This document shows positions 25,807 to 34,006 of a stretch of 64,000 nt of DNA, piece after piece. The notes under the pieces were generated by a model. The model saw nothing but the letters and a program-made list of their open reading frames with translations, searched no databases and was not told the origin of the DNA. The DNA comes from Paenibacillus terrigena DSM 21567 (GTDB lineage: Bacteria > Bacillota > Bacilli > Paenibacillales > Paenibacillaceae), in contig NZ_KB895416.1 of NCBI RefSeq assembly GCF_000374845.1, forward strand, positions 186,001 to 250,000. Reading direction: 5' to 3'. Position 1 is the stretch's first letter; every line of letters starts with the position of its first letter. Both the position numbers and the translations under genes were made by a program.

Positions 25807-26685
25807 GTGATATGGTTGGCTATATTTCGCAAGTTTGCGTTGACGTTGGTGATGGGAATAATCGCCGCGATGATGCTATTTCCTATTGTTGTTACATTCA
25901 CCAACTCCTTGATGACGGAAGGTGAGATTGAGCATAACTATCATCTCATTGGCGAGATGATCAATACTTCAGCTGGAGAGAAAGATGGATTTGTTAACTT
26001 GAAGATATTTCCCGATTGGCTGTCATTTCATCAATATGCGGAGGTGTTGGTTCATAAACCGATGTTCCTTCAGATGTTTTGGAATTCCGTAGGGTTGGTC
26101 ACGCCTATCATCGCAGGGCAAGTGCTAGTCGCATCTCTGGCGGCCTACGCTTTTGCCAAGCTCCGATTTTGGGGGCGGGAGAAGTTGTTTGTCATTTATT
26201 TAATGACCATGATTATGCCGTTTCAAGTCACATTGGTTCCCAACTACATTATTGTGGAGAAACTTGGTCTAATGAACACAACATCCGCGATTATTTTACC
26301 GGGAATTTTCAGTGCTTTCGGTGTATTTATGCTAAGACAGTTCATGATGCATATTCCGAATTCGTATATCGAAGCGGCCAAAATGGACGGAGCTGGACAA
26401 TTGAGGATTTTTTATAAGATTATCGTTCCTCTCATTCAGCCTGGCATCGCAGCACTGATCGTATTGCTGTTCGTCGATAATTGGAATATGGTCGAGCAAC
26501 CGCTTATTTTTCTGGAGGATGCATTCAAGCAGCCGTTATCGCTATATTTGTCGCGAATTAATGAAGGGGCCCGGGGTGTTGCGTTTGCTGCATCGGTTCT
26601 GTTTATGGCACCCATGGTGTTGTTGTATCTCTATGCAGAGTCTTATTTTGTCGAAGGCATTCAGCTATCGGGGATTAAAGGATAA
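25807..26685 (+). CDS. ABC sugar permease, MalG/UgpE-type
   Basis: The 292-residue second permease subunit, with six helices and EAA motif YIEAAKMDGAGQLRIFYKI. The ending FVEGIQLSGIKG is characteristic of MalG-type permeases. An extended periplasmic loop lies between the first two helices (about 38-85). The start is uncertain: GTG at 25807 gives the longest form, but TTG at 25816 lies 8 nt after AAGG and has the better spacing. With the upstream permease it should form the channel for solutes delivered by the two lipoproteins. Confidence 0.92.
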   Translation: MIWLAIFRKFALTLVMGIIAAMMLFPIVVTFTNSLMTEGEIEHNYHLIGEMINTSAGEKDGFVNLKIFPDWLSFHQYAEVLVHKPMFLQMFWNSVGLVTPIIAGQVLVASLAAYAFAKLRFWGREKLFVIYLMTMIMPFQVTLVPNYIIVEKLGLMNTTSAIILPGIFSAFGVFMLRQFMMHIPNSYIEAAKMDGAGQLRIFYKIIVPLIQPGIAALIVLLFVDNWNMVEQPLIFLEDAFKQPLSLYLSRINEGARGVAFAASVLFMAPMVLLYLYAESYFVEGIQLSGIKG

Positions 26686-26697
26686 GGGGGGATTACC

Positions 26698-27846
26698 ATG
26701 CAGTTACAATCTGCCGAACAAGCGGTCATGGGACGCAAACGAACGATTCGAATCGTTGCAATATTGTTCATTTTCGTACTGATTGCCTTTACGCTGCTTG
26801 GCAATACGATCATGGCGCTGACATTGCCTAAAGTCGCGATCATCGAGCCGAAGCCTGGACAACTCACTCACACATTTAAGGGTAGTGGAATATTGAAGTG
26901 GCGTACGGAAATGGAATTGGTGAATCCAACAAGCAGTATCGTGAAGAAGATAAAAGTCAAGAAAGGGGATGTGGTAAAGAAGGGACAGCAACTCGTGATC
27001 TATGATCGCACCGATGCGGAACAACAGATCTTAGACGAGCAAGCGAGTCTTCATAAGCTTCGGATTGCCATAGAGGAGCAGCAGAGCAGTTATATTATGG
27101 CCGTCCAGAATGGGGATGAGCTGCTAATAAAAGGCGCGAAACGCCAAATCGATACCAACAAAATTGATCTGGATGTGCAGCAACGTAAAATCCAAAAAAT
27201 GCAGGAGGATTTAACGAAAAGTCGAACATTGGTCGCTCCGTTTGACGGCATGATCACGGAAGTGGGCGCGATAGAAGGTCTATCTTCCACCAGTAAGGGA
27301 CCTGATGTGCGAATCTCGAATGGGAGTCTTGGATTTGATGCGGAAGTATGGGTTCCAGCGAAAATGGCATCCTTCTTGAAGATAGGCGATAGGCTTGATG
27401 TCCAGGTGATAGGAAGCCAAGAAGAGCAAGTCGAAGGCATGCTGGCCGATATTCAAGATGGGAACGGTACAGAGCTGAGCAGTGGCGATGCAGGCGGGGG
27501 TACGCCTCCGAACGCGCTTATGAAGCGTCTGCGCATCACGATCCAAGGCGAAGGCTGGAAAGGCGGCGAGAATGTTCAAGTGGAGTTGGTGAGACAGACA
27601 GCCGCGGAAGCGCTGCTGATCTCAAATCAAGCGATACATGAAGATTCAAGCGGGAAGTACGTCTATCGGGTAGAAGAGCGGAACGGTCCGCTTGGCAATG
27701 CGTTCTATGTCCAGAGAGCATCGATTACTGTCGTGGATGCGAATGATCATGAATCTGCCATAACCGGAGGACTATTCGAACAGGATCAAGTGATACTAGA
27801 AAGCAGCGAGCCGCTGCAGGAGGGAAATAAGGTTCGAATGCAGTAG
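26698..27846 (+). CDS. HlyD/MacA-like membrane fusion (adaptor) protein
   Basis: A 382-residue protein of the periplasmic adaptor family. One N-terminal helix (about 18-40) is followed by a barrel-lipoyl part (IKVKKGDVVKKGQQLVIYD), a coiled coil of about 90 residues (100-190, with DEQASLHKLRIAIEEQQ), the returning lipoyl half LVAPFDGMITEVGAIEG, and a C-terminal beta-barrel. Such adaptors normally serve MacB-type or RND exporters. Here it sits 12 nt behind two sugar-import permeases and no exporter gene is nearby, which is unusual. It may brace the permease complex, act with an exporter elsewhere, or link to the wall. A strong hairpin ends the operon. Confidence 0.85.
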   Translation: MQLQSAEQAVMGRKRTIRIVAILFIFVLIAFTLLGNTIMALTLPKVAIIEPKPGQLTHTFKGSGILKWRTEMELVNPTSSIVKKIKVKKGDVVKKGQQLVIYDRTDAEQQILDEQASLHKLRIAIEEQQSSYIMAVQNGDELLIKGAKRQIDTNKIDLDVQQRKIQKMQEDLTKSRTLVAPFDGMITEVGAIEGLSSTSKGPDVRISNGSLGFDAEVWVPAKMASFLKIGDRLDVQVIGSQEEQVEGMLADIQDGNGTELSSGDAGGGTPPNALMKRLRITIQGEGWKGGENVQVELVRQTAAEALLISNQAIHEDSSGKYVYRVEERNGPLGNAFYVQRASITVVDANDHESAITGGLFEQDQVILESSEPLQEGNKVRMQ

Positions 27847-27863
27847 AAATGTAGAAGACGTGA

Positions 27864-27899
27864 AATAACCGCCCAGACGCGAAGGTCTGGGCGGTTATT
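27864..27899. terminator. Bidirectional 15-bp hairpin between convergent genes
   Basis: AATAACCGCCCAGAC (27864-27878) pairs perfectly with GTCTGGGCGGTTATT (27885-27899) around a 6-nt loop. It separates the adaptor gene (+) from mnmA (-). The T tract is short, so termination strength is uncertain. Confidence 0.7.
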
Positions 27900-27912
27900 C
27901 GTCTATGGTAGT

Positions 27913-29247
<1,335 letters not shown>

Positions 29248-29276
29248 TTATTGAAGTGATGAGAGAGGTGCTCTTT

Positions 29277-29696
29277 TTGAAAATATCCACAAAAGGCCGT
29301 TACGGTTTAACGATCATGATGGAGCTCGCAGCCAAGTTCGGTGACGGGCCTATTTCTTTGAAAAGTATTGCAGAGAAGAATCAATTGTCGGAGCATTACT
29401 TGGAGCAATTGGTTGCTCCGCTTCGCAATGCGGGCCTTGTGAAAAGTGTTCGCGGCGCATACGGCGGTTACATCCTTTCGAAGGAAGCTGAACAGATTAC
29501 GGCAGGCGATGTCATTCGTGTGCTGGAAGGACCGATCTCGCCGGTTGATTTTACGGAAGAAGACGATCCTGCCAAGCGTGATTTGTGGCTTCGAATTCGG
29601 GACAGTATTGCCCTTGTGCTCGATTCCACGACGCTCGCTGACCTGATCAATTTCAAAGATGAAGGCGCGCTGGATAATTACATGTTCTATATCTAA
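29277..29696 (+). CDS. cymR: Rrf2-family cysteine metabolism repressor CymR
   Basis: A 139-residue Rrf2 winged-helix regulator. It starts KISTKGRYGLTIMMELAAK, followed by the recognition region SLKSIAEKNQLSEHYLEQLVAPLRNAGLV and the wing RGAYGGYIL. It lacks the three-cysteine Fe-S motif of IscR, as expected for CymR, which represses sulfur and cysteine genes in complex with CysK. TTG at 29277 lies 6 nt after AGAGAGGTG and gives a length like B. subtilis CymR (138 residues); upstream GTG and ATG codons overlap the ribosome site. It precedes a cysteine desulfurase, as in B. subtilis. Confidence 0.9.
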   Translation: MKISTKGRYGLTIMMELAAKFGDGPISLKSIAEKNQLSEHYLEQLVAPLRNAGLVKSVRGAYGGYILSKEAEQITAGDVIRVLEGPISPVDFTEEDDPAKRDLWLRIRDSIALVLDSTTLADLINFKDEGALDNYMFYI

Positions 29697-29755
29697 GCTG
29701 CAGCCGTGGTAACCATCGAATTGTGAGTAAGTTAATAGACAGCAGGTGAATGAAA

Positions 29756-30913
29756 ATGTCATATATTTATCTAGATCATGCTGCAACGACGCCGATGCAT
29801 CCAGCGGTTGTGGAGGAGATGACGCGATATATGCAGGGGCATTTCGGTAATGCCTCTAGCGTCCATCGGATCGGTCGTGAAACGAAGCAGTATCTGAATC
29901 AAGCGCGAGATCGTATTGCGGCAAGACTTCGTTGCCACCCGAATGAACTGGTATTTACAGCGGGTGGAACAGAGAGTGACAACATGGCGCTCTTCGGCGC
30001 AGTATCGTACGAGAGAGATCGTACGGGCAAGAAGCATATCATCACATCGCAGATTGAACATCATGCTGTGCTGCATGCCTGTGAGCAATTGGAACGCATG
30101 GGGGTGGAGGTTACCTACGTACCTGTCGATACTTCTGGACGCGTACGACTGGAAGATATCGAAGCTGCCATTCGCCCGGATACGGTGCTCATTAGCATCA
30201 TGTACGGGAACAATGAAGTGGGAACACTGCAGCCGATTCGTGAGATTGGCGAGCTGGCCAGATCGAAAGGTATTCGATTTCATGTGGATGCCGTACAGGC
30301 ATTAGGTGCTTGCCCACTCGATTTGTCGGAATTACCCGTGGACCTCATGAGTTTATCCTCGCACAAAATTAATGGACCCCAAGGTGTTGGCGCGCTCTAC
30401 ATTTCACGCCGCACAACCATTGATCCTCTCCTGTTCGGAGGTTCCCAGGAGCGCAAACGGAGATCGGGCACGGAGAATATCGCCGGAATCCTTGGATTTG
30501 CCAAAGCTGTGGAGCTTGCGACAGATGTACTCGATGATAAGATTCAATTTGCCTCCCATTTACGAAATACGATGTTTGATCAGCTTCAAGCACAACTTGG
30601 TGCTCAGCATGTTGTCCTAAATGGCCATGTTAGCGAGCATTTGCCGCATATTCTGAATATCAGCTTGATCGGCGTGTCGACTGAGACGATGCTGATGAAT
30701 TTAGATATGGAAGGGATAGCAGCAGCTAGCGGATCTGCTTGTACTTCAGGTTCGCTCGAATTATCGCATGTTCTGCAAGCGATGCATCTACCTGAGGAAG
30801 TTCTCCGCAGCGCGGTTCGTTTTAGTTTCGGTTTGGGCAATACTATAGAAGATGTGGAAGAAACCATAGCGAAAATTGCAACCATTTACACACGGCTGCG
30901 TAATAGAGATTAG
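29756..30913 (+). CDS. iscS: Cysteine desulfurase (YrvO/IscS type)
   Basis: A PLP enzyme that removes sulfur from cysteine as a protein-bound persulfide. The 385-residue protein begins IYLDHAATTPMHPAV and has PLP-binding Lys204 in SLSSHKINGPQGVG, the His of QIEHHAVLH, and catalytic Cys329 in SGSACTSGSLE. The second ATG (29756), 7 nt after AGGTG, fits better than the ATG at 29750. No iscU or sufU lies beside it; together with mnmA next to cymR, this matches the B. subtilis YrvO role as MnmA's sulfur donor. It is likely cotranscribed with cymR. Confidence 0.93.
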   Translation: MSYIYLDHAATTPMHPAVVEEMTRYMQGHFGNASSVHRIGRETKQYLNQARDRIAARLRCHPNELVFTAGGTESDNMALFGAVSYERDRTGKKHIITSQIEHHAVLHACEQLERMGVEVTYVPVDTSGRVRLEDIEAAIRPDTVLISIMYGNNEVGTLQPIREIGELARSKGIRFHVDAVQALGACPLDLSELPVDLMSLSSHKINGPQGVGALYISRRTTIDPLLFGGSQERKRRSGTENIAGILGFAKAVELATDVLDDKIQFASHLRNTMFDQLQAQLGAQHVVLNGHVSEHLPHILNISLIGVSTETMLMNLDMEGIAAASGSACTSGSLELSHVLQAMHLPEEVLRSAVRFSFGLGNTIEDVEETIAKIATIYTRLRNRD

Positions 30914-30921
30914 GGGTTTCT

Positions 30922-31044
30922 ATGTGGGCAAGGAGGGATAACCATCCACATCATTCGGAGGACCGTCGGACATGCTGTTGTATCGTGCATTCGAGGTTCA
31001 GACCGCTATACCGAAATGAGGAGGACCTTGATAACGCATCATGA
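30922..31044 (+). CDS. Possible 40-aa leader-type ORF with three consecutive Cys codons
   Basis: ATG at 30922, 5 nt after AGGGG, opens 40 codons whose TGA (31042-31044) overlaps the start of the PRC-barrel gene as ATGA. The peptide is His- and Arg-rich and contains Cys-Cys-Cys (TGC TGT TGT). No homology is recognised. The position behind cymR and a cysteine desulfurase, and the 4-nt overlap, make a translationally coupled or cysteine-sensing leader possible. It may also be a chance reading frame. Confidence 0.3.
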   Translation: MWARRDNHPHHSEDRRTCCCIVHSRFRPLYRNEEDLDNAS

Positions 31045-31565
31045 AGCTGCTAGAAATGATCGGATTACCCATCTATGAAGTTGAGACCGGCAGACGGGTC
31101 GGTAAAATACAGGATTTCTACCTGACGCCAGATTGGCAGATGGAGGGAATTGAACTGGAAGGAAAGAAGTGGTTCGCTACTTCACCCATTCGGATGGTGC
31201 CGTGGCAAGAGATAACGGCTTGCGGCGAAGATGCCGTGATGATTGCGAATAAACAGGCGATTCAGAAGCGAAGCGCCGTCGATATACAATATACACTCCT
31301 GTGCGGGGATCGCAGAATACGCGATCTCCCACTGTTAACACCTGATGGAAATCAACTCGGCCGTGTTGTCGATGTTTACGTTGACCAGAAATTGGGTAAT
31401 ACAATAATAGGTTTAGAAATTACGGATGGTTTTATTTCAGATCTCATCGAAGGCCGCAAGTGGCTACGGGTGTCCGACGTGCTGCAGATTGGTCAAGATG
31501 CCATCATGGTTCCTGTAGACATTGAGCAACGTCTGGAGAAAATCATTACTTCTGTTAATGGATAG
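31041..31565 (+). CDS. PRC-barrel domain protein (YrrD-like)
   Basis: A 174-residue cytoplasmic protein made of two PRC-barrel units: residues 1-75 (LLEMIGLPIYEVETGRRVGK, then ALEG-like ELEGKKWF) and about 90-170 (DLPLLTPDGNQLGRVVDVYVD). PRC barrels occur in ribosome maturation factor RimM and photosynthetic reaction centre H subunits and usually mediate protein or RNA contacts. The B. subtilis homologue yrrD lies in the same region between the desulfurase and alaS; its function is unknown. The nearest strong ribosome site (GAGGAGG, ending about 13 nt upstream) is far for direct initiation, which favours coupling to the small ORF that overlaps its start. Confidence 0.8.
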   Translation: MKLLEMIGLPIYEVETGRRVGKIQDFYLTPDWQMEGIELEGKKWFATSPIRMVPWQEITACGEDAVMIANKQAIQKRSAVDIQYTLLCGDRRIRDLPLLTPDGNQLGRVVDVYVDQKLGNTIIGLEITDGFISDLIEGRKWLRVSDVLQIGQDAIMVPVDIEQRLEKIITSVNG

Positions 31566-31574
31566 GTGAATGTT

Positions 31575-31787
31575 ATGATGAGATGCCCAAATTGCAACTC
31601 CAAGGATATCGGCAAGATTGGTTCTCACCAGTTCTATTGCTGGGGATGCTTTATTGAGCTTACCGTGAACGGAGAGAAAATGTCTGTCTTCCAAGTGGAA
31701 GAGGATGGGACACTCAGCTCATTGGATGATTTGTTTTTTGGCGAGGAAGTGCCGCAGGATTTCCCTTCGGTTCAGGTTTCTCCATAA
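31575..31787 (+). CDS. Small zinc-ribbon protein
   Basis: A protein of about 70 residues with two CxxC knuckles, CPNCNSKDIG and CWGC, 18 residues apart, forming a probable zinc ribbon. It ends in an acidic tail (DDLFFGEEVPQDFP). I cannot name a family. The start may be ATG at 31575 or 31578; both follow AGGTGA, which overlaps the end of the PRC-barrel gene, so the two are probably coupled. A strong terminator follows at 31814-31872. Zinc ribbons of this size often bind nucleic acid or act as metal-dependent scaffolds. Confidence 0.7.
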   Translation: MMRCPNCNSKDIGKIGSHQFYCWGCFIELTVNGEKMSVFQVEEDGTLSSLDDLFFGEEVPQDFPSVQVSP

Positions 31788-31813
31788 TTTCATACACAAT
31801 GTGTAATCATGAT

Positions 31814-31872
31814 ACCCTTGTTTCGGTATGGAAAGCCTGCCTTTATCCATGTCATCCGGAACAGGGGTTTTT
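31814..31872 (+). terminator. Terminator before the AI-2E family gene
   Basis: ACCCTTGTTTCGG (31814-31826) pairs with CCGGAACAGGGGT (31856-31868) through several wobbles, with an inner ATGGA/TCCAT stem and a T run after it. Confidence 0.7.
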
Positions 31873-31956
31873 GGTCTTTGCTGCTTGGCTTATAAATTCC
31901 CTACTAGGTACATATACTGATCTATATGCTAGTCCGAACGGTGGGGATGTACGAAA

Positions 31957-33024
31957 ATGGAGCGATTTACGAAAAGTCGATTTTTTATATATGGTGTGTT
32001 TACGCTTCTGGGCTTGCTGATTTTGTACATGCTGCTGCAGATTAAGCCCATTATTGTCGGAATCTATGATTTCGTGAAGGCGGTTCTTGCCCCATTCTTG
32101 GTCGCTATGATTATTGCTTATGTGCTGAATCCGATTGTGAACCTGCTCAAGGAACGGAAAGTACCGCGAACGATGGCGGTTTTACTTATTTATGCGGTAT
32201 TCCTCACTTCGCTTACCGTTATTCTCATGAATGTGATTCCGATGTTCATGAAGCAGTTGCAAGAGTTAAGCGAGCATATGCCGGAGTTGAATATGAAGGC
32301 ACAGAGCTTGGTGCAGGATCTGAATCATTCTTTGCTGCCCCCGAGCATCCGTTCTGGCATCTTCCATTGGATCGGGCAGTTGGAGACGAAGCTTGCGCAC
32401 ACGATCTCGAGTCTGATGAACAATATTGGCGAGACGATTAATTTACTGATGGTTGCATTTATCGTGCCGTTTCTTATTTTCTATATCCTCAAGGATTTCG
32501 AAGTATTCGAGCGGGCGGTGATTCTGTATGTGCCTCGCAGTCATCGGAAGCAGATCGTCAAGTTAATGAAAGATATAGACTCGGCGCTAGGGAACTATAT
32601 TCGAGGTCAATTCCTGGTCTGCCTAATTATTGGCGTATTCGCTTATATCGGCTACTGGTTGATTGGGATGCCATATCCGTTATTGCTCGCCAGCGTCGTC
32701 GCGATCTTCAATATTATTCCGTATCTCGGTCCGTTTTTCGGTGCTGCTCCTGCGATTCTCATGGCGTTCATGGTCTCTTGGAAAATGGTCCTGTTCGTCG
32801 TGATCATCAATACGATCTGCCAGATCCTTGAGGGGAATGTGATCTCACCCCAGGTCGTTGGCCGCACATTACATATGCATCCGTTATTAATCATTTTCGC
32901 ATTGCTTGTTGGCGGCGAAATCGCGGGTGTGCTTGGATTGATTTTGGCCGTGCCATTCTTCGCCGTCATGAAGGTCATTCTTCAACATTTCTTTGCTTAT
33001 TATGTGAGGCGAAAGACAATCTGA
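31957..33024 (+). CDS. yrrI: AI-2E family transporter (YrrI-like)
   Basis: A 355-residue membrane protein of the AI-2E exporter superfamily with about eight hydrophobic segments: an N-terminal pair, a long amphipathic central region (110-150), then PFLIFYILKDFEVF, GNYIRGQFLVCLIIGVFAYIG, and the family signature ISPQVVGRTLHMHPLLIIFALLVGG split over two helices. Members transport very different substrates (autoinducer-2, sodium/proton), so the substrate is unknown. The gene upstream of alaS in B. subtilis, yrrI, is the likely orthologue. The ATG follows GGTGGGGATG. A second, distant family member (ytvI) is at 46043. Confidence 0.85.
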   Translation: MERFTKSRFFIYGVFTLLGLLILYMLLQIKPIIVGIYDFVKAVLAPFLVAMIIAYVLNPIVNLLKERKVPRTMAVLLIYAVFLTSLTVILMNVIPMFMKQLQELSEHMPELNMKAQSLVQDLNHSLLPPSIRSGIFHWIGQLETKLAHTISSLMNNIGETINLLMVAFIVPFLIFYILKDFEVFERAVILYVPRSHRKQIVKLMKDIDSALGNYIRGQFLVCLIIGVFAYIGYWLIGMPYPLLLASVVAIFNIIPYLGPFFGAAPAILMAFMVSWKMVLFVVIINTICQILEGNVISPQVVGRTLHMHPLLIIFALLVGGEIAGVLGLILAVPFFAVMKVILQHFFAYYVRRKTI

Positions 33025-33032
33025 GGGGCTAT

Positions 33033-33061
33033 TTGACAGGAATCAGCTTCGCCGATATACT
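33033..33061 (+). promoter_or_regulatory. Sigma-A promoter of the alaS T-box leader
   Basis: A consensus TTGACA (33033-33038) and TATACT (33056-33061) with a 17-bp spacer, starting nine nt after the yrrI stop. The transcript should begin near 33068. Confidence 0.85.
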
Positions 33062-33067
33062 TTTAAT

Positions 33068-33360
33068 ATTATTGTGAAAAAATGGTCTATACCCATCAAT
33101 ACGTGGATGAAATCAAGTAAGCCGCACCTATGCTCAGAGAGCAGATTCCTTCCCAGCCATATGGTTCTAACGATATGCTGCTGTGATGGCTGTAAGAGTC
33201 TGCAATGAAGGACGGTTGAACGCTAATTTCGGAGTGCGAATGAACTTCGCCGGTCGGCCCCGTTAACGGCTCTACGAGGCGATCCAGCTGCTGCTAGCAG
33301 ATGGATAACCAGGGTGGTACCGCGATTTTTCGTCCCTGAATTTATTTGGGGACGTTTATT
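33068..33360 (+). promoter_or_regulatory. T-box riboswitch leader (alaS)
   Basis: The canonical T-box sequence AGGGTGGTACCGCG lies at 33311-33324 and is followed by a terminator CGTCCC/GGGACG (33331-33354) with a T-rich tail. Upstream hairpins (about 33120-33290) form stem I and the middle stems. Alanine specificity is inferred from the downstream gene. The terminator lies 640 nt before alaS, an unusually long distance. Confidence 0.9.
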
Positions 33361-33364
33361 TGTG

Positions 33365-33990
33365 TTTGCCGTGGGCCATCCCCCTAAGTCCCCCTTTGAA
33401 AGGGGGATTCCAGAGGGTACCCCTCTGGACACCCAAAGTTTGTCGAGATGCGGGAGAGAGGCGCTTTTTCCTGCTACTGTGGCGGTGAGAGCGCTACTGT
33501 CCTTCGGACCCGCTTGGACGTTGGTGCAGATCTTTGCAGGTGAAGCTTCGAAGCAGAGAAGTACATTTAACCTGCACGGTGTGGCGTTCAATGAGGCGCA
33601 TGCAGCGCTTCGGAGCAGAGACTTGTAAGCAGCTCAGCGAGGGCGGACGGGCGCAGCGTCCGCCGAACCCGGAGGCCCAAGCGCCTCCGAGGAGCGAATT
33701 CTTTTTTATCCCACGGTGAGGCGTGCGACGTGGAGGGCTTGGAATAGCGAGAAGATGGGTGAATATCAGCGGAGTGGCTGAAATCGTACTGGAGAAGCGA
33801 TAGCGTTCGCATTTGTCCACGGATTTCTACCTCATCGTGTTCTCGTTCAATCAGAGAAATCTGGGGACAAGAGCGATCGGAAGAACGATTCAGTCGCGGA
33901 GCGGCCGGGTTCACCCATTTCTTCGAGCGGACATTCCAACTTGCCCGTAGCACAGCTCGCCCCCTCACCTTAATAAAAACAAATTTTAAC
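33365..33990. repeat. GC-rich, hairpin-rich segment between T-box and alaS, probably an interspersed repeat
   Basis: This non-coding stretch is much more GC-rich than its surroundings. It holds tandem perfect hairpins at 33390-33406, 33409-33429 (TCCAGAGGG/CCCTCTGGA), 33642-33664 (GGCGGACG/CGTCCGCC) and 33670-33689 (CGGAGGC/GCCTCCG). It ends in a long imperfect inverted repeat, listed separately. Short ORFs in it look like translated repeat sequence with no ribosome site. It appears inserted between regulator and gene; from memory, similar sequences recur in Paenibacillus genomes, but this needs a search. Confidence 0.55.
33769..33904. repeat. Long imperfect inverted repeat
   Basis: The left arm (33769-33828, beginning GCGGAGTGGCTGAAATCGT and ending TTTGTCCACGGATTTCT) is roughly complementary to the right arm (33853-33904, with AGAAATCTGGGGACAAGAG, then GATCG and CAGTCGCGGAGCGGC). 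The loop is about 24 nt. It resembles a MITE or structured RNA and would be transcribed whenever alaS is read through. Confidence 0.6.
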
Positions 33991-34006
33991 TTGGAGGTAT
34001 CCCCCA

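Noticed and set aside
31799-32020. 73-codon ORF before yrrI
   Set aside because: It spans the terminator at 31814-31872 and overlaps the yrrI start in another frame.
33314-33628. 104-codon ORF in the gap before alaS
   Set aside because: It starts inside the T-box core sequence, has no ribosome site, and its translation (HPPKSPFERGIPEG) looks like a translated palindromic repeat.
33494-33820. 108-codon minus-strand ORF in the same gap
   Set aside because: It crosses several perfect hairpins and the long inverted repeat, has no ribosome site and no recognisable domain.
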